A stretch of 64,000 nucleotides of DNA from Imbricaverruca yamaguchii. Its lineage: Eukaryota; Arthropoda; Thecostraca; Neoverrucidae. The stretch lies in NCBI GenBank assembly GCA_034440575.1, contig JAOTOL010001660.1, forward strand, positions 186,001 to 250,000, given 5' to 3'. The position numbers were made by a program, and so were the translations under genes. Position 1 is the first letter of the stretch. Every line of letters begins with the position of its first letter. The notes under the pieces are model-generated. The model saw only the letters and a program-made list of their open reading frames with translations. It did not search any database and was not told the DNA's origin. This document shows, piece after piece, positions 12,741 through 25,177 of this stretch.

Positions 12741-13876
12741 ACATCAGCTGACGGCCACCAAAGCATGGCGGCCTCACGACCGCACCGCACTGGCAGCTAT
12801 CCATCACCGGGCGCCTCTGGACAGGCCGGCGCGCCGATGCTGCTAGCCTCGCCCGTCCAGGTCGCAGTATTGCGGCGCCGCTGCGTTGGACAATGAGCCG
12901 GTCGTGTTCGATCTCGGCTGTCGCCGCTGCACACGCTCCGCTGGACGCGTGGCGAGTGGATGCGCCTCTTGGTTGCATGACAGCTCCAGCGGAAAGGTTT
13001 GCACGGCAGTCGTTCGTTGGTGGAGAAAAGGTCGCATCACAAGGCTTTGTAGGGTTGCAGGTCGTGCTGGATTCAATACTTGATGACATTCATACGGGGG
13101 AAGTTAAATTTCTGCCAATTGTGTGTCCTGAGCTTACTTTTGCCGGTAAATTACTTTTACCCCGTTCACGTTTTTGTCCCAATATAACGTTTGGCGACCC
13201 AGCGCATTACCACCTCTTGCCCAACAAAATGTATATTGTCTGTCGAGCTTCTATCCGCGAACGGTCACATGCCTTCATTTTCAGCCGACATCTGCCGGAA
13301 TCGTGACACTTCAGCTGACACGTGTCGGTGGTGGTTATTGGTTTTACGACAGGTTGACCGTTGAGTCATGTAGCGTTGCCAATCTCTCACGCCGATTGGT
13401 CGCGGGCGAAGAGAAGCGACATGTGAGACTCGAACGACACGTGTCCCTGTCATCACACTTCGGCTGACACGGGTCGGTGTCACGACACTTCAACCAGCAG
13501 GCTTCGATGCCATAATGTTTCAGCCGACAGATGTCGCACCCGCTGACATGTCAAACTAATAGCCGCGGACGAATGGCTGCGGCGTAATCTACTAACGTTG
13601 ATTGGCACGTCCAACTTGTTCAGTGTGAAATGACAACTGCTCTACAGCGTGGATTTGATGAATCCCCGCAGTATTTCCGCGCAGTGGGACTACAAAGAAC
13701 GTCATGTAATTCTGTCTCGATCATTCTGTAGAAGTGAGCCTTGCTTCAGTGAGAGTCCAGACGTCAGTTACAATTGTATAGCGCTTTGTAGACAGTAAGT
13801 GGCATCGCATGAATTAGTTGGCGAATGCTGACTAGGTTGAAGAAGGTGTTCTGTTTCTGACACTAGAGTCGACCGT
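12741..13876. other. GC-rich then unique stretch, no gene recognised
   Basis: 12740-12960 is GC- and CpG-rich. At 13280-13545 the words acacttcagc and tgacacgtgtcgg recur imperfectly, suggesting a decayed short repeat. I see no splice pattern or domain. Confidence 0.35.
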
Positions 13877-14035
13877 TAGTATTCTTGGGTAGCTCTTGCA
13901 ATGCTCTCTGATTGTCACGTGATGAAATTGACTACTGGCATTCTTGGGTAGCTCGTTCAATGCTATCTGATTGTGACATGATGAAATTGACTACCGGTAT
14001 TCTTGGGTAACTCATTTCATACTGCCGGATTGCGA
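13877..14035. repeat. ~60-bp tandem repeat, 2.7 units
   Basis: attcttgggta recurs three times. The full units share gctc, caatgct-tctgattgt and gatgaaattgacta; the third unit decays after actcattt. Confidence 0.85.
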
Positions 14036-14945
14036 AGCCCTGATATACTTTGTGATCCATTTCTACCAACGTCGTGTATACAACTTTTGAGTGCAGCCAA
14101 CACTTCCCGTACTAGATGAGATATTTTTGATCCCACACAAGATGTTTGCTTTTGCACTGATTTCTTTTTGGTGCTGTTGAAGGACCATTGGCTCGCACGG
14201 CCAATGGTCCGCAGCCTGCTGTGTCTTTCCACAAATTGCTCCACGACACCTCGAACGCGAGTTGACGTGATGCAAATTTACCAAATACGTAGCTTCCAGT
14301 TCCTTCCTCCAAAAAAGTATCACGCGCCCTGCAAGTTCTTGGAAGTCATAGGACAGTTCGGGAAGTGCAAATGAAAGTCATTGTTGTCTGCTTAATTGCT
14401 TCATCCTTCAGCTTAACTTCATATAACTTAACTTCAGCAGTAACAACACACTCACACCAGAGTAAGTATGCCATCATAGACACCACCGGGACGCTGGACG
14501 AATTATGACTTGATTGCGAATTAACTTATGATTATGCAATGCCGAGGTCCAATTTATAGGTTGATGGTTAGAAATGCAGCCAACTATTTGCAAAATTAGA
14601 CAAATATCGACGAAATAAAAAACTATGCGTTAAAACATCACATTCTGGATACGGTTATTATTAGGAAGGTACCATGTACCTTTTGTGATATGAGTGCAAT
14701 CGGTCGGTTAATTGAAAAATGGCCCATACCTTTGAATTTGAGCTCGCGTTGGGGCTTTCCCACAATTTAGTGCAGTTTTCTCCCAGGACCACGAGCAAAA
14801 AAAAAAACGCGCAGCAGCTCGCTCAGGGTAACATCTCGCATCGAGAAACCTTGGGATCACATGTTACATCATCCTCCGTATCTACTTTGACCTAAGGACG
14901 GAAATTGGGTAAAGATATCAAGGCTAATTCGCTGACCATCGCCAA
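14036..14945. other. Unique stretch, nothing recognised
   Basis: No gene or element recognised. A short A-tract lies near 14800. Confidence 0.4.
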
Positions 14946-15172
<227 letters not shown>

Positions 15173-15354
15173 ATGACAGGATACAATGCAAGGCAATAAT
15201 GTAAAAGGATATTGATGAAGCTGTACGTCAAGTAAAATGCATGACGGCACGAATACCACGTTAAACACGGTACGCAAAATCACCCGGATCAGCCGGGCGC
15301 TTTTGTGTCTCCAAACGTCCACCGTAAAAAATGTGTAGTACGCCACCATCGAAT

Positions 15355-15734
15355 CACTATACAGACCAACCCAAGTCCACCACGCACTACCCAGCCTGCC
15401 TTGCCCCGCTACACCACGCACTACCCAGCCTGACCTGTTCCGCTACACCACACACTACCCAGCCTGACCTGTACCGTTACACCACACACTACCCAGCCTG
15501 ACCTGTACCGTTACACCACACACTACCCAGCCTGACCTGTCCCGCTTCACCACCCACTACCTAGCCTGATCTGTCCCGCTACACCACACACTACCCAGCC
15601 TGACCTGTCCCGCTACACCACACACTACCCAGCCTGACCTGTCCCGCTTCACCACCCACTACCTAGCCTGATCTGTCCCGCTACACCACACACTACCCAG
15701 CCTGACCTGCCACACTACATCATCCAGTACCCAC
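15355..15734. repeat. 34-bp minisatellite, left part of a split array
   Basis: Units contain cactacccagcctgacctgt followed by c/accgc/ttacaccaca, spaced by 34 bp. The array stops at gtacccac (15727-15734), the left target-site duplication of the inserted retrotransposon, and resumes at 17467. Confidence 0.9.
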
Positions 15735-17466
15735 ATACTTTTTATTGAGGTAATCCACAATGGACTTGTGGCTACTATAACCTCGCGTCAATTAAACAAA
15801 ACAGCATAGACGGTAAGGTGAAAGTCACAAAACAGCGAAACCGGGAGTCACACCTATCACATTAAAAATAAAAATAAAAATAGAATAAATACATCGGGAC
15901 GAACAGCAAATAAATCCAGCACAGGCGGCACATTGGACACGTGTCGCCACAAGTGGCGACCGAAGATTGGTACGGGAAGCTGCATCAGCTCAGGCGGAAA
16001 TGAGTTGAACATATATGGTGCTCTGGAGCTAAAGCGCCTTTTCCCATCTTGGTGCCGGACCGGGGACATGTAAGTGATCGTGCTGACGGGTGGTTCGGTC
16101 ACGAACCTCCGCCACGATTGTGAGGTCATGAGCCAGTGACTCAGGCTCACCATGGTGACGCACTTTGCGCGTGAGGCACAGGGTGTGGTATATTGCAAAG
16201 TTCTCCGCACTGAGCTAGCCCAGTCCCTTCAGCAGATCCGAAACGTGGTCAATTTTTTTGGAGCCGAAAATTATTTTTGCCGAGTAGTTCATTTTTTTTC
16301 ATGCGAAACAGGTTCTTTTTGGTTCCGTTACCATACAAAGAAATACAGCAGATCTGCGAGAAGACTAGGGCATCGACCAGCGCGGAGATGACAGCAGGTG
16401 GAAGGTGTCTCTTAGATGCGACAAACCACCCAGAACTCCAAAACAACGCTGAGTCACTTCTGAGACGTGCGAGTCCCAGCTGAGCGATCGATCGGAAATA
16501 AGCCCGATATTTTTGCATTCCGAAATAGTGGGCAGATAGTGGTCGCGAAATTTCACCGTGATATTTGGTAAGGCACGCAAATTCTGCGGGCTGCTCAAAA
16601 GCACCAGCTGTGTTTTGGCAACGTTAATCTTCGGTCCATTTGTTCAATACCAGATGTCGAGGGAGGCCAAATCTGTTTCCATGTGAGCGACGTCGTTTTG
16701 AATTTCAGATTTCTCATCACCGACCAAAATTCGGGAGTCGTCGGCGTATTGAATAACCACTGCGACTTCGGCAAGCATACTGAGGTCGTTGGCGAAGACG
16801 CAGCAGAGAAGCGGTCCGAGAGATGATCCTTGAAAAACGCCGATGCTGTTGGGCAACTGGGCAGATTTATGGACGACACCCAGCCTCTCAGTGAGGCTGA
16901 CACTCTGGGTGTGGTTCTGAAGATAAGCCGAAAACCAGGATGTATCGATGCTGTGGAGACTTAATTTTGACGGGAGCTTTGGGTGGTCTACCACATCAAA
17001 ACATTTGCTCAGATCCAGCAGGCGCAGAAGGGACACATCTCCCTGGTCACATGCGGATAGGATCTGGTCAGATATGGAGGTCAGGGGGGTCTTCGTAGAA
17101 TGGCGAGAACGGAAACCGTGCTGAGTTGGAGAGAGGAGGTGGTTTTCGTACGGATAATTGTAGAATTGCTGATGGACGGCACGCTGTAAGATTTTCGCAA
17201 TGACTGTGACGATGGCGATAGGACGTAAACTGGAAGGGCTAGAAGAATCACCGGATTTGAATCAGGAATGTCGGATTTATTAATCCTGGAATTGACCAAA
17301 TCCAGGGACGCCGCACATATCAAGTCGAAACACACCCTGAACATGTGGATGTTGATGCCGTCTTCGCCGCAGGCCGACGGGCCATTCATTCCTAAGACGA
17401 CGGCTCGCAGCTCTGATAGCGACAACGCCACCAGGGTAAACTCACAGGCACCGACACGCGGTGTCT
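15735..17466 (-). mobile_element. 5'-truncated non-LTR retrotransposon (CR1/Jockey-like), degenerate
   Basis: On minus, a reverse transcriptase is readable across several broken frames. The 5' part (17431-17081) has GPSACGEDGI and a DLVNSRINKSDIPDS block typical of the RT N-terminal region. The core (17036-16644) has LDLSKCFD (motif A, Asp at residue 8 of that frame), VFQGSSLGPLL and QYADDS, with the YADD catalytic motif at 16748-16737. Downstream frames carry CKNIGLISDRSLSWDSHV (about 16515) and SSRAPYMFNSFPPEL (about 16025), matching the usual C-terminal region of such elements. Frameshifts separate the segments, so the copy is dead. The 3' end on minus has an AATAAA signal just before the array. 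Both ends abut an 8-bp gtacccac duplication. The 5' endonuclease region is absent. Confidence 0.9.
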
Positions 17467-17890
17467 GTACCCACCCTGACCTGTCCTGCTACACCACCCA
17501 CTACCCAGTCGGACCCACCCTGCTACACCACCCACTACCGATCCGTACCTGCTCTGCTACACCACCCACTATCCAGCCGTATCTGCCATGCTACACCACC
17601 CACTGTCCAGCCGGACCTGCCCTGCTACACCACGCACTACCAAGCCGTACCTGCCCTGCTACACCACCCACCATCCAGCCGTACCTGCCCTGCTACACCA
17701 CCTACTACCCAGTCGGACCTGCCTCGCTACACCATCCGCTGTCCAGTCCGACATGCCCCACTACACCACTCACTACCCAGTCGGCCCACATCCTCTAACA
17801 TCCAGCTTGACTTTCTCCACTGCCCCACCCACCTTCCAGCCTGACGTGCCCCGCTACACCATCTCCTGCCCAGTCTGACGTGCCCCGCTG
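17467..17890. repeat. 34-bp minisatellite, right part of the split array
   Basis: Units contain ctacaccacccacta-ccag followed by ccg-acctgccctg at a 34-bp spacing. They match the left part (15355-15734) in period and consensus. Units here are more diverged from each other, with t/c changes and taccgatcc variants. Open frames of 96-176 codons over this block come from the repeat. Confidence 0.9.
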
Positions 17891-18400
17891 CACCACCCAC
17901 CCCCGAAGGTAGGCCGGTCGCCGCTACCGTTGCCGACCAGATGCTCGTCGGCGGCCGGTCGGTGGCTGCTCAGCACCAGTCCGGCTCAGACCGCCGCCGC
18001 GGTCGGGTCTCGCTCACCGCCCGGTCCCACCAGCCCAGTGTTCAGCCCAGTCGCGTCTGCTTCCGCTGCAGCCACGGTCGGGACTCGGCCACTGCCCGGT
18101 CCCACCAGCCCAGTGTTCAGCCCAGTCGCCTCTGTTTCCGCTGCAGCCGCGGTCGGGGCTTGGTCACTGCCCGGGCCCACCAGTCTGGTGGCCAGTCCCA
18201 TCAGTCCTGTGGTCGCCGCCTCCGCCGCCGGGCTCGAGCCCGAGCCCGAGACGAGCCTGCCGCACTCGTCTCCAGCAGACCGGCTGGACGGGCCGAGACG
18301 AGCCTGCCCCACTCGTCTCCAGCGGACCGGCTGGACGGGCCGAGACGAGCCTGCCCCACTCGTCTCCAGCGGACCGGCTGGACGGGCCGCATTCGCGCGC
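17891..18400. repeat. GC-rich block: 75-bp units then ~47-bp units
   Basis: A 75-bp unit containing ccaccagcccagtgttcagc repeats about 2.7 times from about 18000 to 18200. A ~47-bp unit containing cgagacgagcctgcc and ccggctggacgggcc repeats three times from about 18246 to 18390. Both strands are open for 130-190 codons and the predicted peptides are Ala/Pro/Ser-rich. I do not regard this as a gene, though the CpG-rich composition would suit a promoter-proximal region. Confidence 0.8.
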
Positions 18401-19132
18401 ACTAGCTCGAGAGTGGTGACAGACCGGCTGTACTGATGTGTGTTCGGCGTGACATGAGGCGGAAGTGAGTCGCGTGATCCGCAGTGGCAGTGGTAGTGGG
18501 TCGGGTGCCACAGCCGAGTGGTGCCCGTGCAACAGTTGTGTACCAACGTGGACGTCACACCGAGCGCTCAGAGGTCCCGCCACGGTACGTTTGTGCCGTG
18601 ATCTGCTTCACATTCTGCTCCATTTCTCAGGCGAGAATGCGCAACAAAACATTCGGCTAAACGTCACAATCGAATATTTGCAGGTTCTTTGGATGTGTTT
18701 TCTCCATACATGACAAGAAGTAATGAATGAAGAAGTGAGTAATGAATACAACAAAATTACCGTGTCATTTCAACATCGCTACGTCTGCCTCCTGCTGCAA
18801 ACGTAACACAAAACAGTTGGGATGTATAGCTTCATATAAGCAGTTCGTTCCCAGCAGCGACAAAATGTGCTACTTGGTAAGTGGCTATACAGATATTTAG
18901 TGCCAGCGCTGCACATGTTCGACTGAATACTTGAACGTTACTTTCCACTCAATGATGCGGAATGGCACCAGAATGATACATGTCGTCGGCAATCAGGGGG
19001 ATGGAGTTGCTCAGCTGTTCTATGCCAGGGTTAAAAGTAGAATGTTTTATTGCTTGGCGGCAATAAAGTAGCGATGCCTCAGGGGCGCGGTGGGAATAAA
19101 ACTCGCAGACAGAAAGTAACCATTCTGCGCGC

Positions 19133-19136
<4 letters not shown>
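18401..19136. other. Unique stretch, nothing recognised
   Basis: No gene recognised. A short aagtgagtaatgaat / gaagtaatgaatg local duplication lies at about 18717-18750. Confidence 0.4.
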
Positions 19137-19206
<70 letters not shown>

Positions 19207-19279
19207 TAGATAGATATACACACACCCATCCACACACACACGCACACACAAATAACATACACACAAACATATATATATG

Positions 19280-19318
<39 letters not shown>

Positions 19319-19330
19319 ACATATACATAC
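19137..19330. repeat. TA microsatellite with CA-rich flank
   Basis: About 64 bp of pure TA, then a cacaca-rich segment with taga and tatg interruptions, then further tatatg tracts to about 19330. Confidence 0.97.
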
Positions 19331-19442
19331 ATATGTACATTCCCTATTACTAATTACCAGTTACCATTACTGTGCGTGCACCACGAGCTTTTTAGACATT
19401 GCTTCAGCAAATGGATATTAGCATTGCACACACGGGCGGGTC

Positions 19443-20020
19443 AGAGGCGGATCCAGGGATCTGCATGGGGAGCACTGGTGTGGAGGGACGCCAGTTCCTC
19501 GGAGGGGCGCCACTGCCAAAGCCCCTGGAGGTACACCTTCGCCTGAAAGTCTGTTGAGAGAGGAGGGGAAGCAGTGTACTCAACCGCACTGAAGAGGGGA
19601 TATTTTGCCTTCAAGAGGGCGTACTTCCTCAGAGCGGCGTCTTTGGTTGAGAACTCGTTCAGCCCGGGTGGTCGTTGCATTCTAGCCTTCCCGAAGAGGC
19701 GCCCCTGTCAGTGAGTGCCATTTTTTCACGGGAGAGGCATGCCCCGCTGCTCCCCTGTATTCTCTCCCGGGATAGGTGTCCTTTATGAGTATACACAACA
19801 GCGTCTCTGGTAGTTACCTAGGACTTACACCGATATCCAGCCATGAGCGAATACAAGGGGGCACTGGGGGCATCTCCCCCATGAGAAGGTGGCGTCCTCA
19901 GGCTGAGAAAAGGCGCTCCTCCGGTAAGGCTCGAATGCACCCCCCCTAGGATTTTCAGCTGGAAGCGCCCCTCGGAAAGCAAAGTACGCCCCCAGACATG
20001 CACCCCCCCCATTCCATAAC
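19443..20020 (+). mobile_element. Dispersed non-autonomous element copy with hAT-like left end
   Basis: The left edge reads tcagaggcggatccaggga, which resembles the terminal inverted repeats of hAT-type non-autonomous elements (general knowledge, unchecked). The interior repeats a pattern of gaaaaggcgc, a tgc-rich word, a C-run and attttcagctggaagcgcc. The same pattern recurs at 40598-40855, 57330-57533 and, inverted, at 60835-61060. No matching right end was found here, so the boundary at 20020 is approximate. Confidence 0.45.
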
Positions 20021-22070
20021 AATTCCTTGATCAGCTCCTGCATCCAATATTTCTTACTCCCAACCAACCACGTGCACGGCTCTGGGGTGTATCTAAGAAA
20101 CAGACACACCTCTGCTCCAACCATAAAGCATCGGAAGATATTGCCGTGTGGAAGATCGTCGACAATCGGTACGCAAGCACATTTCACGTTTGTCCAGAAA
20201 TACCAATCATGCCACATTTGAATAACATAATCGGACTTCTTGAAACGTTTCGCATTTAGATACCCGCACGTGAGAGTGCAATTCCCTCAGAGGAGGCCTC
20301 TCTGAACATCTTCGTTACCCATGCCTCTGTCTGGATTCATCGGCCGCAAACCTCCGCCCACCTGCTCCGCTTCGTTTAGGAAAACGGAACATTTTCATCT
20401 CATCAAATGGTTACTGGCATATTACGCGCAAAACTATTTAAACGCCGGCATCAAGGCACCCTCACCACACACTTCCAACGATAGCGGTCCGCAGTTTGCT
20501 GACTTTTACGCCACACTCTTCTGGGCTGTCTTCTGTTGGTATAAATTCCGCGGTGTCTGTTTGGAATACTCTGTTGGATTCTGGTTCTTGCTGGATCTTG
20601 GCGACAAAAAAAAGCAAACCGGGACCCGGGTACTTCCAGGTTCTTGCGCAGTTAGTGCAATCTACATTCTGGTTTTCTTTGGCTCCTTGACAAATGCCTT
20701 GCCTGGTTCCTGGGTTCTTTCCGGTTCATGAACCATGCACCATAGCTGATTCCCAACAAACAAAAAAAACAGGGAAGCAGGCACATGTTTCGATGTGCGT
20801 TTTGCATTTAAACTATGTTTTGGCCATTTACCGTGATGTTTTTGTACTGCTATGAAGTTAAGTAATACACGCCTGTCTCATCCTTCTGTACATGCCGCTG
20901 AAAATATTATGCCACTTTTGTATTATTTTCCACTAAATAATACCTCTTAGCATGAAGGATACAAGTCAGAAGTACGGGCAGTATGCGAGTAATCAGATAT
21001 TATACATGAACATACGTAATGGATATTGTGATCAATTATAGTTTGGGAAGCTTTACTTGCGCCACTCATTAAGCACTTCAGCTGCAGATAACAGAATATG
21101 AACTTTATTAATCTTCGCAATATCCTCCAGCTATTGTTGGATAGTGAAGAACATCTACCCAAGACACAGATACTACACAAGTTACTACACGTTACAACAA
21201 ATTGCTTCCCTTTGCAAGAATGCTAAATGTGCAAACTAAACTTCTGAGCGACGATGATTGATGAACAAATACCACAAATACAATAACAAATGGTTATATT
21301 GGCATTATACGCAGGACAGGTTGGTTCATGGATTTAATCGAGATTAGACGCCGGGCATGTTGGCTCAGGACGCATGGATTTAACCGAGATGGCAAGGGTT
21401 CGCAAATAACCCGCATTATCAGCAATAGTTCCTACGATTTTACAGTCTATTTCCGCCCTCATTGACGCGTGCGTGGAAATTTGGTGCACACGCAGTACTC
21501 GCTGTTTATCTTTGGCAGTCCCGAGTGTTAAAATCATGATATTTATTATTTGCCTGTCCATGTTCTCCACGCACAAAGCTTACGGTTCAACTTTCACAAA
21601 GTCGGCGCGCAGTACCGCACTGGGTCTCCCGACTTTATACAGGCACCCAGCGGGTAAACGACAAACACACACCCGGGAAGAATCAAAGCACCTGCTGTTT
21701 AATTAGTAGATGTCCTCTGGCCTGTTTTCGTTTCCTGTCATAATCATTCCAGTATACATTTACGCTCGTACACATAACAATGAGAAAACACATCTGCTAT
21801 CCTCATTGCAAATGTCTGGTCACGCCATCTAACGTGCGTGATAAGCTGTAATGTAGCTAAGGCGCCTTGCGTGCAACAAACTAATGCGCATGCCCAACGT
21901 CTGCAGTTCATACGCAATTTCCACTAGCATTTCAGAAAAGACAACATGGTCATAGCAGCAAAACATAGTCGTATTGCAGCAAATAATACACGCATGTTGT
22001 ACATACCTAAATGTATTAGGTGTTAGCGGGTTTCGGTCGCCTTTGTCAGCAGTCGTGCCAGTGTCGCTTC
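20021..22070. other. Unique stretch, no gene recognised
   Basis: Frames up to 136 codons occur but none has a domain I recognise, and no splice-site pattern links them. A word pair gcatggatttaa-cgagat occurs twice at about 21330-21395. Confidence 0.4.
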
Positions 22071-22452
22071 CCAATCGTGGTGTCACCAATGTCATTTCAT
22101 ACTCGTCCTGTTGTGGCACCAGTGTCATTTCCCACTCACCCTGTCGTGTCACCAGTGCAGTGTCATTTCCCACTCGTCCTGTCGTGTCACCAATGTCATT
22201 TCCCACTCGTCCTGTTGTGGCACCAGTGTCATTTCCCACTCGTCCTGTTGTGGCACCAATGTCATTTCCCACTCGTCCTGTCGTGTCACCAATGTCATTT
22301 CTCACTCGTCCTGTTGTGTCATCAATGTCATTACCCTCTCGTCCTGTCGTGGCACCAATGTCATTTCCCCACTCGTCCTGTTTTGTCACCAATTTTATTA
22401 CCCACTCATCCTGTTGTGTCACCAGTGTCAGTTCCCACTCGCCATGTCGTAG
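22071..22452. repeat. 33-bp minisatellite, about 11 units
   Basis: Units contain catttcccactcgtcctgt followed by tgtggcaccaatgt or cgtgtcaccaatgt at 33 bp. One 5-bp insertion (gcagt) shifts phase near 22160. Period divisible by three explains open frames of 113-210 codons on both strands. Confidence 0.93.
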
Positions 22453-22862
22453 CCACGGCATACAAGGACAAAGACATTGGCCGCTGCAGCGTGAATGATC
22501 TTCTTGCAGCTTCTGTCCGTGGCCGATGCGACTCGCCTAGCATGGCAAAGGTGTGCTGTAGCATTTTCTCCTGTCTTCTGTGACTGTCTTGGAAATCAGA
22601 GGTGAACGTCCAACCTTAGGTGTCCCCCCAGTGGTGACGAAGAAAGAATCATGTGCTTTGTCAGGATGTATCGTGCACTTCTGGATCCACAGCGCATATT
22701 CGACACCCCATGGATATGGCAGAGGTTTCAGGCGAAGCTTTTGGAATACTAACTTGGGTTACATGTCTCCCTGGGCGTGACATGACAGCTTTACACAGCT
22801 CGCCTGGAATGATTAATAGCTATCTGCTGTGGCAAGCAGCTGTATTACACGACTTATCTGGT

Positions 22863-23118
22863 ACCAGTAGCTCAGTGTTACATCCCATCCCTAGCGGGGT
22901 TCTGTCGACTTCCCTGGTATGGGGTAGCTCACTGGTTTTTGGCAGGGTTCCGAATGCTTCCCAGGTAGGGGATAGATCAGTGTTACACCCCTACCCTGGC
23001 AGGGTTCTGCCGACTTCCCTGGTATGGGGTAGCTCACTGGTACATCCGTCCTTTGCAGGATTCTGTCGACACCCCTGGTAGAGGATAGCTCAGTAGTAGA
23101 CCCCTCCTTAGCAGGGCA
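22863..23118. repeat. ~60-bp degenerate tandem repeat, about 4 units
   Basis: The words ggcagggttctg, cgacttccctggtatgggg and tagctcactggt recur at about 60-bp spacing, with variants cgaatgcttcccaggtagggg and cgacacccctggtagagg. Confidence 0.85.
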
Positions 23119-23155
23119 CACGCCCCTGATGTGACGGCCATGTATCTGCACGTGG

Positions 23156-23908
23156 CTGCAGCTGACTCAGAGCTGGACAGCCTGGTCTCAGCTGACTCAG
23201 AGCTGGACACCCTGGTCTCAGCTGACTCAGAGCTGGACCCCCTGGTCTCAGCTGACTCAGAGCTGGACACTACGGTCTCAGCTGACTCAGAGCTGGACAC
23301 CCTGGTCTCAGCTGACTCAGAGCTGGACACCCTGGTCTCAGTTGACTCAGAGCATGACACCCTGGTCTCAGCTGACTCAGAGCTGGACACCCTGGTCTCA
23401 GCTGACTCAGAGCTGGACACTACGGTCTCAGCTGACTCAGAGCTGGACACACCGGTCTCAGCTGACTCAGAGCTGGACACCCTGGTCTCAGCTGACTCAG
23501 AGCTGGACACCCTGGTCTCAGTTGACTCAGAGCTGGACACACCGGTCTCAGTTGACTCAGAGCTGGACACCCTGGTCTCAGCTGACTCAGAGCTGGACAC
23601 CCTGGTCTCAGTTGACTCAGAGCATGACACCCTGGTCTCAGCTGACTCAGAGCTGGACACCCCGGTCTCAGCTGACTCAGAGCTGGACACACCGGTCTCA
23701 GCTGACTCAGAGCTGGACACACCGGTCTCAGCTGACTCAGAGCTGGACACCCCGGTCTCAGCTGACTCAGAGCTGGACACCCCGGTCTCAGCTGACCCAG
23801 AGCTGGACACCCTTGTCTCAGTTTACTCAGAGCTGGACACCCCGATCTCAGCTGACTCAGAGCTGGACACCCTGGTCTCAGCTGACTCAGAACTGGACAG
23901 GTCTCAGC
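23156..23908. repeat. 30-bp minisatellite, 25 units, carrying AP-1-like words
   Basis: The unit is exactly 30 bp in perfect register: cagctgactcagagctgg followed by a variable triplet pair and ggtct. By my count 23 of 25 units contain TGACTCA, the AP-1 consensus, next to CAGCTG in most units. Variant positions include gctg/gttg, ctgg/catg and accctgg/actacgg/acaccgg. A plus frame of 301 codons (23131-24036, SADSELDTLV-type repeats) is open. Frames of 227-263 codons are also open in another plus frame and on minus, and the differences show no synonymous bias, so a protein is unlikely. Confidence 0.95.
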
Positions 23909-24233
23909 TGCACACACAAGATAGGCTACACAGTCAGACTGATGACAGCCCAATACACCACAAACGGCGGGTCTGCGGCCCAACAGCCGGTAGGCAGCAT
24001 TCCAGCACAGCAGAGACGTATATGAAAGCAAAATAAACCACCACGCTCTTGCACACATTGACAAGGAATAGCGCAATTTGCGCAAATAATGCTTGTATTG
24101 ATTCCAGTACATCAATGGCATTCCAGCGCACCGCAGGCAGTGCCGGCACGGGCCGGCAACCGTCGGACGACATTCCAGCGTATCAATGACAGTGACTCCG
24201 CAGTCCGACAACTGGTCGGCGGCATTCCAGCCA

Positions 24234-24651
24234 CAGCCGGCAGGTGTCCAGTTTTGGTCGTGTCACCACAGCCGGCAGGTGTCTAGTTTTGGTCGTGTCA
24301 CCACAGCCTGCAGGTGTCTAGTTTTGGTCGTGTCACCACAGCCGGCAGGTGTCTAGTTTTGGTCGTGTCACCACGGTCAGCAGGTGTCTAGTTTTGGTCG
24401 TGTCATCACAGCCCTCAGGTGTCTAGTTTTGGTCGTGTCATCACAGCCCTCAGGTGTCTAGTTTTGGTCGTGTCATCACAGCCCTCAGGTGTCTAGTTTT
24501 GGTCGTGTCATCACAGCCCTCAGGTGTCTAGTTTTGGTCGTGTCATCACAGCCCTCAGGTGTCTAGTTTTGGTCGTGTCACCACGGTCAGCAGGTGTCTA
24601 GTTTTGGTCGTGTCACCACGGTCAGCAGGTGTCTAGTTTTTGTCGTGTCGC
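24234..24651. repeat. 35-bp minisatellite, about 12 units
   Basis: Units contain caggtgtctagttttggtcg followed by tgtcaccacag or tgtcatcacag at 35 bp. Blocks of one variant (ccggc, ccctc, ggtcag) lie next to each other, suggesting local amplification. The preceding 23906-24233 interval holds scattered cattccagc words every 40-70 bp. Confidence 0.95.
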
Positions 24652-25177
24652 AAGTTTCGGGCCGATTCTATCCCATGCACAAAGCCACTGACATATTACG
24701 AAGAGCTAAAATGCAGACATCCTTGGATAAAGTTAAAGAGGGTTAATTATGTTGCTAAATATGGTACATAACTAAAATATACTTAAATGTGCCTCGAAAT
24801 GTTGCATGCAACTAAAACAGAGTATACTGAAAGCATATGAAATTAATTCAGAAATTGATAGCAGCGCATTCCTGACTGCACCGTCCAATCATGTCCAATC
24901 AGAGAATCAATATGCAAATATTCACTCACTAAGTACTCGCAGAATACTCGCCAGGCGCCTTCAAAATAAGCAATGCACGGTTTCATGATTCATTAGGTAG
25001 GTTACAGCTACGTTCTAAAAATACTTGAACTAAGTATTTTTATTACAGCTACGTCATTACGATACTATAATAATGGCTTTACCGAACTCTCACAAGCAGC
25101 TACTTCTCAGCGTACTACGGTACGAGTCTCCTGTGAGTGTGTGCCGGTCCTGGTCTCGTGTCAGTGTGTCCCGGTTC
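24652..25177. other. Unique stretch, nothing recognised
   Basis: No gene recognised; AT-leaning with no clear structure. Confidence 0.4.

Noticed and set aside
17930..18436. Ala/Pro/Ser-rich 168-codon protein
   Set aside because: Frames are equally open on minus, and the sequence is a pair of short GC-rich tandem repeats.
23131..24036. 301-codon protein with SADSELDTLV repeats
   Set aside because: The 30-bp period keeps several frames open on both strands, the unit differences show no synonymous bias, and there is no exon or promoter context.
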